Positions 23,387 through 36,512 of a stretch of 64,000 nt of DNA are shown here, piece by piece. The translations under genes and the position numbers were made by a program. The DNA is taken from the NCBI GenBank assembly GCA_028641055.1, contig CM054061.1, positions 116,754,019 to 116,818,018 of the forward strand, given 5' to 3'. How positions within the stretch are numbered: the stretch's first letter is position 1; each line of letters begins with the position of its first letter. The notes beneath the pieces were generated by a model. The model was not told the DNA's origin. It saw only the letters and a list, made by a program, of their open reading frames with translations, and did not search any database. This DNA is from Alopecurus myosuroides (taxonomy: Eukaryota; Streptophyta; Magnoliopsida; Poales; Poaceae).

Positions 23387-23996
23387 ATGATTCTACCCAA
23401 GTTTACCTTTAAAGACGTACCAATAGGTAGCGGTGATATAATTGGGAAATATAATATTGGAGAGTTCTTTAATTATGTTAGTAAGCACAAAAAATTTCAG
23501 GATAGATCCTTAGCTGAACTTGCTCCAGATTATGAAACCGCTGCAGCATCTCTAGTTCGTATGCTGGAAGCTAGGTTTGTTAACCTTAATCCCATAATAC
23601 AACAAATGTTCCTCAACCTTGATAACATTAAGGATAGCGAAAAAAGAGAGTTTATTCTAGAAACTTTGTTTAAAGAATCTGGTGGGTGTTGCCATTGAGG
23701 CTAGAAAAGTTTTTAACCGATTTGAGATGTCAGGCTCATGTGTAGATGTTAATAGCACACCGAGTAAAGCCAATGATAAGGAAATTAAAATACCAATACC
23801 CTTTAAATTGGTAGGAATTCATGAAGCTCTAGAAAAGAATTTTGATTGGATTGTTCCTGCAAACCCATTTGATGAAAGTAGTGTGCCTAAAAGTGATGAT
23901 AAAGGGACATCTAAAAATTCTATAGATGAAATACAATTCATTGCTGAGGAGATTTATAAGCTTAATTTTGATGCTACTCCACTTGAAAATACTTGA
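23387..23996 (+). pseudogene. Sabrina/WHAM-like gag, frameshifted
   Basis: Two overlapping frames (23387-23698 and 23682-23996) together give about 200 residues. Typical blocks are FNYVSKHKKF, RFVNLNPIIQQMFLNLDNI, GVAIEARKVFNRFE and the closing DEIQFIAEEIYKLNFDAT. A frameshift at about 23685-23698 separates the halves. The following TATGCCTAGCTGAAAGGCGT segment is the post-gag motif of these non-autonomous families. No protease or polymerase follows; instead the tandem array begins at about 24134. Confidence 0.75.
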
Positions 23997-24133
23997 GTTG
24001 CTTTCTATGCCTAGCTGAAAGGCGTTAAAGAAAAGCGCTACCGGGAAACAACCTATTTTATTTCTCCGTTTTCAACCCGTTTTCCGTCGTTTCTTTCTGT
24101 GTGCTTTGCACCTGGGTCTTGTATATTTACTTA

Positions 24134-27100
24134 GCACGCCATACCATGTGTGCTAGAGTGTGGCATGGGTCTTGGATGCCCAAGATTCTCTCGCTCTCTG
24201 TGTTAGGGTTTCACCGGTGTCGTATTCTCTCTCGCGGGTTCCAGGACTAATTAATGAGAGCCCGAAACTATCGGGTGTGACGGAACTAGGGGAATCTTGC
24301 CAAGAGGTGGGCCCTACAGTTATCTTGGGTGTCCCTTGGGCCTAACATAACACAACCAAGAAGTTAGTTCCACTTTGCTACCCCCTTCCGACTCTCGTAG
24401 ATGGGGCAAAACGACAGTTCCGTATTTTTCCCATCGAGGCTATGGTTTCTCCGGAGGGGGCTCCGGATCATCTGAATGCCACCAAATCCCATGGTATACC
24501 ATACCACGTCTGTTAGAGTGTGTCATGGGTATAGGATTCCCAAGAGTCCCTCTCTCTCCGTGTTAGGGCTTCACCAGCGTCAGATTCTCTCTAGTGGGTT
24601 CCAGGACTACTTAGAGACCGAAACTCCCGGATTTGATGGAACTAGGGGAATCTTTGGTGTTCCTTGTGCCTAACCTAACACAAAGAAACAGTTGGTTCCA
24701 CTTTTCTACCCCTTTTCGACTCACGTAAAGGGGCCAGAACGGCAGTTCCGCCTTTTCCCTAGCGGGGCTATAGTTTCTTCGGAGGGGGGCTCCGGATAGT
24801 ATGAATGCCACTAAATCCCATGGTATGACATACCATGTCTGTTTGAGTGTGTCATGGTCTTTTATACCCGAGATTAACTCTCTCTCTGTCTTAGGCTTCA
24901 CCGGCGTCGGATTCTCTCTCGCGTGTTCCAAGACTACTTAGAGCCCGAAACTCCCGGATCTGACGGAACTGTGGGAATCTTTCCAAGAGGTGGGCCCTAC
25001 TATTCTATTGGGTGTTCCTTCATCCTAACCTAAAACAACCAAGAAATTTTTTCCACTTTTCTACCTCCTTCCGGCTCATGTAGATGGGGCAGAACGACAA
25101 TTTCGTCTTTTTCCTAGCGGGGCTATGGTTTATCCGGAGAGGGGGCTCCGGATCGTCTGAATGCCACCAAATCCCATTACACGCCACACCACGTGCGATA
25201 GACTGTGGCATGGGTCTTGGATGCCCAAGATTCACTCAGTCTCTGTGTTAGGGTTTCACCGATGTCGGATTCTCTCTGGCGTGTTCCAGGACTACCTAGA
25301 GCCCGAAACTCCCGGATCTGACGGAGCTAGGGGAATATTTCCAAGAGGTGGGCCCTACCATTGTATTGGGTGTTTTTGGCCTAACCTAACACAACCAATA
25401 AATTGGTTCCACTTTGCTACCCCCTTCCGGCTCATGTAGATGGGGCAGAACGACAATTTCGTCTTATTCCCAGCGGGGCTATGGTTTATCCGGAGAGGGG
25501 GCTCCGAATCGTCTGAATGCCACCAAATCCCATTACACTCCGCACTACGTGTGATATAGTGTGCCATGGTCTTGGATACCTGATATTACCTTGCTCTCTG
25601 TGTTAGGGTTTCACGGGTGTCGGATTCTCTCTCGCGGGTTCGAGGAGTAATTAAAGAAACCCCAAAACTCCCGGGTGTGATGGAACTGGGGGAATATTGC
25701 CAAGATGTGTGCCCTACCATTCTCTTGGGTGTTCCTTGGGCCTAACCTAACACAACTAAACAGTTATTTCCACTTTGCTACCCCTTTAAGGCTCACGTAG
25801 ATGGGGCAGAATGACGGTTCCGTCTTTTTCCCCAGCGGGGCTGTGGTTTCTCCGGAGAGGTGGCTCCAGTTCATCTGAATGCCACCAAAACTCATGGTAT
25901 ACCATACCATGTGTGTTAGAGTGTGTCATGCGTCTTGTATGCCAAAGAGTCCCTCGCTCTCTATGTAAGGGCTTCACCGGCGTCAGATTCTCTCTAGTGG
26001 GTTCCATGACTACTTAGAGCCCGAATCTCCCGGATTTGACGAAACTAGGGGAATCTTGCCAAGAGGTGGACCCTACGATTTTATTTGGTGTTCCTTGTGC
26101 CTAACCTAACACAACCAAACAATTGGTTCCACTTTGCTACACCCTTCTGGCTCACGTAGAGGGGCCAGAACGGCACTTCCGCCTTTTTCCTCAGCGAGGC
26201 TATCCATGGTTTCTCCGGAGGGGGCCTCCCAATCGTCTGAATGCCACAAAATCCCATGGTATGACATAGCATGTGTGTTAAAGTTTCATGGTATTGGATG
26301 CCCGATATTAACTCGCTCTCTGTGTTAGGGTTTCATCGGTCTCGGATTCTCTCTCGCGGGTTCCAGGACTAATTAGTGAGAGCCCGAATCTCTCGGGTGT
26401 GACGGAACTGGGGGAATCTTGCCAAGAGGTGTGCCATACCATTATCTTGGGTGTTCCTTGGGTATAACCTAACACAACCAAACAGTTAGTTCGACTTTTT
26501 TACCCCTTCCGGCTCACGTAGATGGGCCAGAACGACTATTCCGTCTTTTTCCCCAACGGGGCTATGGTTTCTCCGTAGAGGTGGCTCCAGATCGTTTGGA
26601 TGCCACAAAATCCAATTTGCACGCCATACCATGTGTGATATAGTGTGTCATGGGTCTTGGATGCCCAAGATTCCCTCGCTCTCTATGTTAGGGTTTCACC
26701 GGTGTCGTATTCTCTCTCACGGCTTCCAGGACTAATTAATGAGAGCCCGAAACTCCCAGGTGTGACGGAACTGGGGGAATCTTGGCAAGAGGTGGGACCT
26801 ATAGTTCTATTGGGTGTTCCTTGGGCCTAACCTAACACAACCAAAGCAGTTAGTTCCACTTTGCTACCCCTTACGACTCTCGTAGATGGGGAAGAACGAC
26901 AGTTTCGTCTTTTCCCTCATCGGGGCTATGGTTTCTCCGGAGGGGGCTTCGGATCGTCAGAATGCCAAAAAATCCCATGGTATACCATACCATGTGTGTT
27001 AGTGTGCCATGGGTCTGGGATGCCCAAGAGTCCCTTGATCTCTGTGTTAGGGCTTCACCGGCGTCAGATTCTCTCTAGCGGGTTCCAGGATTACTTAGAG

Positions 27101-27138
27101 CCCGAAACTCTCGGATTTGATGGAACAAGGGGAATCTT
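24134..27138 (+). repeat. ~358-bp tandem array, left part (about 8.5 units)
   Basis: The landmark TTCACCGGNGTCNGATTCTC recurs at about 24211, 24570, 24897, 25255, 25611, 25973, 26331, 26695 and 27053. Spacing is 356-364 bases, apart from one short unit of 327. Each unit also carries a CCATGGTATACCATACC-like palindrome, a GGGCCTAACCTAACACAACC block and a GGCAGAACGACANTTCCGTC block. Units fall into four classes with diagnostic bases and follow a higher-order order A-B-C-D, A-B-C/A, A-B. I saw no supportable coding in any unit. Confidence 0.9.
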
Positions 27139-30100
27139 TGTCGCACCCTGATTTCTAGGGGATACTCACCGTACGAACTGGATAGCAGATGCTTGGATTA
27201 TGGGGCATAACTGCTCCCATGTCCCAGCTTCCTGGTAGGCCTGCGCTTATGCGCGACAACACAAGCCCTGCTATTCCATCGTCGATGTAAACTATCCACT
27301 AGAGATCAAAGGCACTTCCGTCGACGTACTTCAAACCATACACACATGGTACGTCAACGGCGTTGAACAACTGATATCACAACAGATCTCTACGACACAA
27401 AAGATTGAAATAAGTTGCAAATGGCTCTCATTAGAGCAGAGATAGCAAATACAATCATTCAGAGGGCACATGCCCCAACAATACATCATTACATCACAGC
27501 GGAAGCATTCAACATGTCTGAGTACAGACAAGAACCAAATAGGCCTAAGAGGCCGGAACAAACAGACGGAGCCCATCCACGAAGTCACGGATCCTGCCCG
27601 GGTCCGCTATCTACTCGTCAGCAGTCTCATCATACTCCACGTAGTTGCCACCATGTAGATCTTCGGAAACGTAGGTCTGCGGAAACCACAGCCCCAAAGG
27701 GGTCAGTACATAAACGTACTGGCAAGCAAGACTCACAATTCACCAAAATGTAACCCGTCAACACCAAGCACAGATGCCTTGGGTTCAACGGAAGAGAGGG
27801 GATATAAAAGATGCTGCAACTGGCTGCACTAACCAACTACAGAGATTCTACCACTTCCGGCTAACAGAAAGGAGATAAGATCGGGGATTGTAACCAACTG
27901 AAAGATAACTTCAAACAAACCCATCCTGGATCTCGCCCCTTATCCAAAGAAGCAATCCGAGGATAACTCACACAGTTGAAATAATGATGGTTCAAATTAT
28001 TGTGTCAATAAGCCTATTACTAGTCAAGTTATTAATCATTGGGTGTAAAGTTGTTAATCATTAGGTTTAAGTTGTCCTGAGTACTTGTTAGCCAGTACTT
28101 TCACCAAGTAATCCATAACCGCGGAAAACACGGCTTCTCGAGAAGATTATCCCTGCAGGGTTGCACCAATTTGGCCGTACACGCAAGAATAACCCGCCAG
28201 ATGGGAAGCTAACCCACCAAGCGGGGTACTCTACACAACTCAACTCTTCTCCGCATCAAGCCCAAAGAACCTTGGGCGCACGGCTAATCGAGCCCAGAAG
28301 AAAATGGACCCTCATAGCACTCTAAGAACGTGTCCCCCTATATGCCGACTACAAAAGTTCCACCCTGGCCTGGGCTCGCAAAAACATGCATGCGGCAAAT
28401 AGAACACACGAACTAAATGAGGCGATTTGGACGAGATGCGAATCGAATCAAATTGAGGGGGGCGCCCATACTCGCTTCCCACATGCAGTTAGTGCGCTCA
28501 TCATGGATCAGTAGACAAGACCCTTTTCCTATTAGGGTCGACACTAGCAGGCCTCAAAACCACACAGGGCCTCCTGCCGGTGCCTTATCATCAAATTATT
28601 ATTTAACAATAACAGTAGCATGATTGATTGATTGATTAAACATCGAGCCCCAGAACATAATAAAATAGTAACAGAAAGTAACGGGTAACAGACTCGAGCA
28701 AAACAACCTAAGCATGCTAGTAAGACACGGGCTCAAACAATGGGTTGTAGGAAGGGAGATGAGGCAATATCAGGGTTAAGGGATTCATGTGATAGGTTCG
28801 TAACAGAAACAACTACTACTAAGGCTAGCAGAAAAGAACAACGGAAAGTATCGGTAATCAATGTTGAGAGGAACACAGTGGTTCATGTGAGTGATAACTT
28901 GCCTGCAAAACCCAGTAGCCTAGTACTGATCTAGATCCTTAGAAGGGGTGTCGTAAGTATCGTCGGTCTCAACGTCGTCGTGTATCCGAGAAGAAGCAAA
29001 CAAACAATGCAGAAAGATAAACAATCAATACCATGGCATAGTGCACAAACATGGGATGATGCATGATAGTTTAATTGATGCATCCAAAAATAAACTAGTT
29101 GACAAGATAGCAACATGATTAAATGGACCCACATGCAATTGGATTGCATATGAAAAGCCCATGGATTATGGTTGAATTAATTGTTTTACAACTAATCAAA
29201 TTGTGTAAGTGAATTAGCATGATGCATGGATGAGGAAAACAGCAAAATAACAACAATAGAAGCAATTGGAAATAAGGTTTAACAAGTTTGGAAATTCATT
29301 CATTAAGTGTTGGAATTTTGGTTACTTAGAGGTGTTGCTCAAGCATTTGTTGTTTTCACCACTTTTAATTGTTCAAAATAGATAACAAAGTTCATATTTG
29401 AAAAGGTTATGCTTTTATGGTTTGAAAACATATTTTATATGTCCCAAAAGAATTTGATTTGATCAAGTTATGAATTGAGCAATATTAAATGATTTAAACA
29501 AGGTTTAAATCATTCAACCAATTTTAATTATTCAAAACATGAAACAAATTTTATAATTGAAAAGGTGGTTTAATTTTGCATGGAAAACATATTTCATTTG
29601 TTGAAATTGGATTTAAAATGAGCAAGTTATTATTTTGGCAATTTTAAATGCATTAAACAAGAAACAGTTGTTTTCAGCAATTTAAATTATTCAAAACAGC
29701 AAACAAAATTTATATTTGAAAAGAACATCAAATTTTAGTTGGATTACATGTTTCACATGTTGAAATAGGAGTTAGGATAATTTAATTATGAATTAAACAA
29801 TATTAAACAATTTTTAACTGAATTAAACAAGATTTAAGTTGTTTAGGCAATTTAAATTATTCAAACCAGGAAACAAAAATTATATTTGAATAGGGTATTC
29901 AAAATGGTATGGAAAACATATTTTATTTGCATTATTTGGAATTATTATGAATTAGTTAGTGATTTTAGCAAATTGCAATTGATTTATTTGAATTCAAAAT
30001 TAGATTGCATTTTGGAATTTCAAAACAGGAAACAAATGATACCAAAAGATAGACAATTGAATTTAGATTAGTGTGCATATTTTATTTGCAGTTTTTAGAG

Positions 30101-31963
30101 TTATAAAATAAAAGTTATAAGCAAAACACTTTCAGGGACTAATCTGTTATTTTTAGGGGCTTAGTGTAAAAGGAAATGTGCAGGAAACGATTGTTACCGC
30201 GGGGCTAGCCAGCCTGAGGCGCTGACGAGCGGGCCCCGGGGCCACGCTGGCGGTTGCGCGGTGAGGTGGCGACTAGGCCACCGACTGGTGGGCCTCTGCC
30301 CCTGCGCAGAAGGAAAATCCAGAAAAAAGTGTGCGCGTGTGCCCGTGGGGATTCGATCCCGGGATCGATGGCTCGCGCGCGCGCGTCCACTGCCGTTGCG
30401 CTGGACTGTAGTTTCTGAATGTTACCGCAACTGACGGAGGATAAGGTAGTTCGATGACGGATATCTGAAACTTGAACAGATCGCTCGCTTACTGAACCTG
30501 ACGAACCACGCATCGATCGACGGAAAGGCTACGGTGCTCGTCGGGGTGGACAGCGGCGGTGCAGATGCTCGCCGGTGCGTGGATGCTGGTGGTGGGTGTG
30601 GACGGTGCAAGCAGAGAGCGAGGGGAGAGGGCAGGGGAGACGCGCTCACCTCGCTGTTTCGTTGTAGACGTTCAGACGACGGAGCAGCAGACCGGCGGAC
30701 TTTTCCGGCGACGGCGCGGTCCACACCGGGGACCCCAGCAGCTGGCGGCGAGGCGAGGAGGTCCAGTACGACGCAGCGGTTCCATTCCACTCCTCGGATG
30801 CTCCTCGAGACGACCCTAGCTACCGGCGGTGAGGGGAGGCGACGGTGGTGGTCTACGGTGGTGTTCGGTGTTGAATTTCAGAAGAACAGAAAGAACAGAG
30901 AGGGGAAAGGAAGATGGCGGCGATGGGATGGAGGGGCTCTAGGGTTCTGCGATCGGAGGGAGAGGGGGATACTTAAGGAGGGGAATGCCATGGGTACGGC
31001 AGGCCATCCAGGGGGTGGAGGAGGATCAGATGGTTCTGCTGCGATCGTACAGCAGAGGATAGGTAGACGAAAGCGACAGGAGGGGGGTGACGGGCTGGAA
31101 ATAAAGGTGGGCCTAGGGGAAGGAAAGAGGATGGGGTTGGGCTTGGGAAGAAAAGAAAGGAGATGGGCTGCATGCCTCCCTCTCATCTTTTGTTATTTTT
31201 TTGTTTGTTTTACTTTTTTTTTGTAGCAAAAGCAAATGGAATCAAAACATGAGATTTTGGGTAGTAGAAAAATTTGAGAAAATTTTAGGGAAACTCCTTA
31301 GGCCATCTACTAACAGTTTGTAACTTTTATTTGCAAAAATTTAAATGTTTGATTGTTGTTTAAAATTTAAACCAAATTTGGGTGCATTTGTTAATATTAA
31401 TAACCATTATTTAAAACCAATTTGAACATAGGGTAACCCCTAAGATTAATTGGAAACAAAGAGTAAATAATGTTTTGGTTATTATTTTTATAATTTCAAA
31501 TTGGGTTCTATTTGAAACACCTTTGGTTTGAATTTGAGCAATTTAGAAATTAATAGATTAATATTGAAAACAAGGATTTTAATAGGGTGAACCCTATTGA
31601 TTAAAGTGATTAAAATGAGTTTGATTGTTTTGGAGATTTGTTATAAACTCAAGTTGATTGATGTTTTAAAGATTTGATTTGAATTTGAAATGGTTCGGAA
31701 TTAATTGATTGAATTAACTGTTTGATTAAAACCAACAATTTAATGAGTGATCAACATGGAATAAAATGGAACAATTTGGTTGTTTTCACTTGTTATTTTT
31801 ATTCCAAAAGTTGTAACAGAACAAGTATGAAAACAAAGCAGTTGAAATTGTTTGATTTTCCTTATGAAAACAACAATGCAACAATATGATGACATGATGC
31901 AATACCTTAATAACAAGAAAACAAACATTCTAAATGGTAGGTTTTCATACTTGGGCTGTTACA
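27139..31963 (-). mobile_element. Complete solo LTR, 4825 bp, inserted in the tandem array
   Basis: Minus-strand ends are TGTAACAGCC (at 31963) and GGGTGCGACA (at 27139), i.e. TG...CA. A perfect 5-bp duplication ATCTT flanks it (27134-27138 and 31964-31968). Removing the LTR and one ATCTT restores an uninterrupted 358-bp repeat unit, which proves the insertion. No internal domain is present, so this is a solo LTR left by recombination between two LTRs. Same family as 1-4500. It is AT-rich with a GC-rich block at about 30190-31200. Confidence 0.92.
30345..30404 (-). other. tRNA-like A/B-box module inside the solo LTR
   Basis: On the minus strand the segment has a D-arm-like AGCGCAACGGCAGTGGA, an alternating GC middle, and a T-arm-like GGGATCGAATCCCCA. 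It occupies the place equivalent to the tRNA-like module at 2846-2960 in the other LTR, although the sequences differ. It is not a functional tRNA gene: no acceptor stem can be formed. Confidence 0.4.
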
Positions 31964-33430
31964 ATCTTGCCAACAGGTGGACCCTAAAATTTTATTTGGT
32001 TTTCCTTGTGACTAACCTAACACAACCAAACAGTTGGTTCCACTTTGCTATGCCTTCCCAGCTTACGTAGAGGGGCCAGAACGGCAGTTCCGCCTTTTTT
32101 CCCATCGGGGCTATGGTTTCTCCGGAGGGGGGCTCCGGATCGTATGAATGCCACTAAATCCCATTGTATGACATACCATGTGTGTTAGAGTGTGTCATGG
32201 TATTGTATACCCGAGATTACCTCTCTCTGTGTGTTAGGGCTTCACCAGCGTCGGATTCTCTCTGGCGTGTTCCAGGACTACTTAGAGCCTGAAACTCCCG
32301 GATCTGGCGGAACTGGGAGAAGCTTTCCAATAGGTGGGACCTACCTTTGTATTGGGTGCTCCTTTGGCCTAACCTAACACAACAAAGAAATTGGTTCCAC
32401 TTTGCTACCCCCTTCCGGCTCATGTAGATGGGGCAGAACGACAATTCCGTGTTTTTTCCAGCGGGAATATGGTTTATCCGGAGAGGGGGCTCCAAATAGT
32501 ATGAATTCCACCAAATCCAATTACACGCCACACCACATGTGATAGAGTGTGGCATGAGTCTTGGATTCCCAAGATTCAGTCGCTCTCCGTGTTAGGGTTT
32601 CACCGATGTCGGATTCTCTCTGGCGTGTTTTAAGACTACCTAGAGCCCGAAACTCCCGGATCTGACGGAGCTCGGGGAATATTTCTAAGAGGTGGGCCCT
32701 ACCATTGTATTGGGTGTTCCTTCGGCCTAAAATAACACAACCAAGAGATTGTTTACACTTTGCTACCCCCTTCCGGCTCATGTAGATGGGGCAGAACGAC
32801 AATTCCGTATTTTTTCCAGCGGGGCTATGGTTTATCCGGAGAGGGGGATCCGATCATCTAAATGCCACAAAATACAAATACACGCCACACCACGTGTGAT
32901 AGAGTGTGCCATGGTACCCGAGATTGCCTCGCTCTCTGTGTTAGGGTTTCACCGGTGTCGGATTCTCTTTCGCGGGTTCCACGACTAATTAATGAGAGCC
33001 CGAAACTCCCGGGTGTGACGGAACTTGGGGAATATTGCCAAGAGGTGTTCCCTACCATTCTTTTGGGTGTTCCTTGGGCCTAACATAACACAACCAAACC
33101 GTTATTTCGACTTTGCTACCCCCTTCCGGGTCACGTAGATGGGGCAGATCGACAGTTCCGTCTTTTTCCCCAGCGGGGCTATGGTTTCTCCGGAGAGATA
33201 GCTCCAGATCGTCTGAATGCCACCAAATCCCATGGTATACCATACCATGTGTGTTAGAGTGTGTAATGGGTCTTGGATGCCAAAGAGTCCCTCGCTCTTT
33301 GTGTAAGGGCTTCACCGGCATCGGACTCTCTCTAGTGGGTTCCATGACTACTTAGAGCACGAAACTCCCAGATTTGACGGAACTAGGTGAATCTTGCCAA
33401 GAGGTGGACCCTTACATTTTCTTTGGTGTT
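31964..33430 (+). repeat. ~358-bp tandem array, right part (about 4 units)
   Basis: Continuation of the array after the solo LTR, with landmarks at about 32241, 32600, 32948 and 33309. By diagnostic bases the units read C-D-A-B, resuming exactly where the left part stopped. The array ends near 33430 at a short duplicated CGGCCTTGGAA/TCTTGCCAAGAGG motif. Confidence 0.9.
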
Positions 33431-34640
33431 CGGCCTTGGAATCTTGCCAAGAGGCTGAGATGAGATCGGCCTTGGAAGCTTCCGTACAAGAAAAATAGAA
33501 GGCAAAAATGAGTCCGATGGGACTTGTCCAAGGCTGGAATCACGTATGCAGCGTATGTTTGAAAGGAGCTGGAAAAAAAAAGATGGTGCGGTTTGCATGG
33601 ATCCGGTTTGCATGGATCTAAACGATTGGATAAAGCACGTGGAAAGTTTTGCTGGCCGGAGCAATCATTGACGGATCTAGTCAGAAGGAAAGTGAGGAAA
33701 GAAATAAACAATTGAAGGAAAGAGGAGTACGTGCATAGATTAGTTGGGATTTGGGATATAAACGGAGAATATGGTAAGTAGATTGCTGTGTGCTGTTTAG
33801 CCCCACCTATCCTGGTCGATCGCTTCTGTTTGGATTTTTGTTGAGCGCTACACACGAAAAATAAGAAGTCCTATTTGGAAAAGGCCGGTGCATCAGATCG
33901 GTTACGGCTAAGGAGAAAAAAAAATGAGCGTGGATCGTGGATACATGATCGAGTCGACCGCATATTTGTTCTGGCGAGCTGACATCGGATCCGATCCGCT
34001 GGCCGCAGTATAGAAAGAACAAAAATCATGGATAGTCGTGTACGACCTGAACATCAAAAGGAAGGTTTCTGCATGGCTGTTTCCGCTGGTTTTGGATCCG
34101 ATATTATTGAGTGTGGTTTTTGCAGCGGCGGAAATCAATGGGAGAAAATAAAATAAAGGAATAGAGTTCGGATCCATTACGTGCAAAGGGGGAAAAGGAT
34201 GGGAAAAATTAAAAAGAGACACTAGTTTATATTTTCACACGCGGTGAACTTCGTGCATTTGGATTCAAGGGGTACAGTAATTTGTCATGTTTGTCTTGGT
34301 TGATGCACTCAGTTGACCTCCACTATTTCAGATTGCATCCGTGCACGTATTCAGCGTACTTGGATCCTTGGGGTACAGGAGTCTGTCCTGCTGTGTCAGG
34401 AGTGGTTTGCATGGTGCGTTTACAGATGAAATTTGACAAATTATATGTCTAAATCATGTTGGTGGTGCCAAATATGGATGGCGCCAACAACAAGTCTAGC
34501 TAGCCGAGAGGGAGGATGTGATGTGGCAGGCAAGCAAGACTTGAGGATGTAGAAGCGTGGCGATATGATAATTTGACGCCACAAGCGCCGGAGAAGACCT
34601 TCTGGCGTTGAGGACAACGCCTTTTGAAGAAAGGGAGGAT
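33431..34640. other. No gene seen
   Basis: Non-repetitive-looking DNA with scattered stops in all frames. There is an ATGGATC(C/T)-type local duplication near 33597-33620 and a GGATCC-rich texture. No LTR end, TIR or domain was recognised. Confidence 0.35.
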
Positions 34641-35490
34641 GATACGGGCATCTACTGGTTAGCACGCTAGGACAATAAACTACGATGTATAATGTCTAAG
34701 GCCTGCGAGCCGCATGTGTCGGTCGAGCCTTCTAAATGGGCCGGTTTGTATCCAGTTTGAGTCCAACTAGGTTTAGGTTCGAGTCAGTTTCGGTTTGGGT
34801 CTGTCCAACCGATTAGGGGTTGGCCTCTTATATAAAGAGAGCCAAGCCCTAGGGTTTTAAGGAGGTTGAAAATTATATAGAACTAAAAGTCCAGGTTACC
34901 ACCGTCCCTAGGGGATCGGCGTGTAGGCGGCGTCTCGGACGTTCGTCAGTTATCTTTGCAATAAAGGTGCGAGTGTTCTTAGATCTGCCAAGAGGGTTCG
35001 TTCGTGGCTAGGGGCTCTTGGATCTGCCTAGAGTTGTCTAGCTTGGCGTGAAATAAAGGTGCGAGTGTTCTTGGATCTGCCAAGAGGGTTTGTGTGTTTC
35101 TCGCCTAAATCTATCCATATTCTTCAGGTTACGTGTATCGCTCACGTGATTGGGAGAATAGTTATCTCGGTGGTTCTTGCGGTGAAAGATCGGACAAACG
35201 CCTACATCAGACCTGCTGAAGATCTTCTCGGAGGGCAATCTCCTTGAAGCCTATGCAGTCGCTCAGTCGGAATCTGGAGCGAAAACGGCTATCCAATTTG
35301 CGCTGGCGCATGGAGTTAGCGGCTTGGAGGAGGCCTACTCGGATCTTCCAGTCGAGCCTTCCACGGGCAAAAAGGTAGGGCTTCGTCGTTTTGGCGAGCC
35401 AGCCGCCGTCCTCGCTCGGAAGTTATCTGAGCTGTTTGCTCGACTTAAGGGAGGGACGACTGCCGCGAGTGGGAGTACCACTGTAGCTTC
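34641..35490 (+). other. LTR- or promoter-like stretch at the left edge of the older Tat element
   Basis: A TATA-like CTTATATAAAG lies at about 34827-34837, followed by CCCTAGGGTTTTAAGGAGG. A 39-base direct repeat (AATAAAGGTGCGAGTGTTCTT then GATCTGCCAAGAGGG) occurs at about 34961 and 35053. A plus-strand frame at about 35215-35490 reads through EAYAVAQSESGAKTAIQFAL-like residues to a stop. This may be a TATA/5' region of the truncated antisense gene that follows, or a different LTR fragment. The matching 3' LTR of the element (copy of 43145-43638) is not present. Confidence 0.3.
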
Positions 35491-35706
35491 TTAGTCTTGT
35501 TTTTCTTTTACTTTACCGCCTTGATTGTAATGAACCTTGGGATGTACTCCCGTATTTTCACTGTCTTTAATCGAGATGTTCTTCTGAAAAACGCTTCCTG
35601 CAGTTGTATATTTCCTCCTGATGGGAGTAGCCCCAAGCACTCGTCGAATATGCGACTAGATATACCTCGAATAGGGCTTCTTACTCCTTTCCTTGTATTC
35701 TTCCAG

Positions 35707-36512
35707 ACTGCTGGGGTTGCCGCAGAACCTTCAGGTGGACGTGCTACTCCAGTAAATCCTCTTGTTGCCGCTGTTGGGACCTATGCAGGTCTCCATGATC
35801 GGGTCCAGGAGGGTGAGCGCAAGCTGAAAGCTTTGCGCGGGGTAGCCGATGTGGCGAAGTCCAAGAAGAAACTGGCGACTGAACGCGAACAGTTTCTGAT
35901 GGATGAGTTAGTTTCTGTCGCTAGGGACTTGCTGTGTAAGTAATACAGCCCCATGTCTTCTTTGTCTCGTTTCCTTGTCTGATTGTGCATATTTGCTCTT
36001 CAGTTGTTAAACCGGATGATAGGGAGGAAAAACAGTGGGTAGAAAACCACATTCTTCAAGAATCTGGCAGCTCAAAGCCTCATGCGAATAATTTTTGGTC
36101 TGATCGCAGTCGAGGCTTTGTGCTGGCTACTTTGAAGTTCCGTGTCATCCATGCCAAAATTCTCGTGAATTCTTTTCACGAGGTCTTGGTCGCGATGAAC
36201 GCTGCGTTCTATCCGCTGGAAAGGGGTCCTGAAGACTGGAGCCATCTTCTCAGACTGTTTGGGCAAGAGGGAGAGATTCGCGAGTGTGTGCGCAAACAGA
36301 TGACTTGTGGCACGGTGGTGGCTCTCTCCTTTGTCCGGATATGGCATCCTGAGATGAATTTTAACTCCGTAGCTAGGCTTCCAGATGGTCCAATCGATGA
36401 TATTTATCCGTATTATGATGTTGTTCGCCCTGCAGCGGAGAAAATCATTCGACTAACCTCTGAGGAAGTAGATAGAGTGTTGGCGACTGAGAATGCTCAG
36501 CACCATGATTGA
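35707..36512 (+). pseudogene. Truncated antisense gene of the older Tat element (C-terminal part)
   Basis: Two plus-strand exons can be modelled: 35707-35935 (from TAGVAAEPSGGR to the LVSVARDLL region) and 36004-36512, joined through a GTAAGT donor and a CTCTTCAG acceptor with the frame kept. The product has a coiled-coil-like RKLKALRGVADVAKSKKKLA stretch, then a helical domain with FHEVLVAMNAAFYPLERGPE and a stop after HHD. It occupies the same place (between pol and the 3' end, opposite strand) as the intact antisense gene at 53560-56764. The N-terminal domain and promoter are missing or unrecognisable. Function is unknown. Confidence 0.6.

Noticed and set aside
24134..27138. CRISPR-like or inverted-repeat array
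   Set aside because: Direct ~358-bp units without spacers in plant DNA; a satellite-type tandem array explains it.
30534..31226. 230-codon Gly/Arg-rich frame inside the solo LTR
   Set aside because: Lies in the GC-rich block of a non-coding LTR, is absent as such from the other LTR copy, and has no domain.
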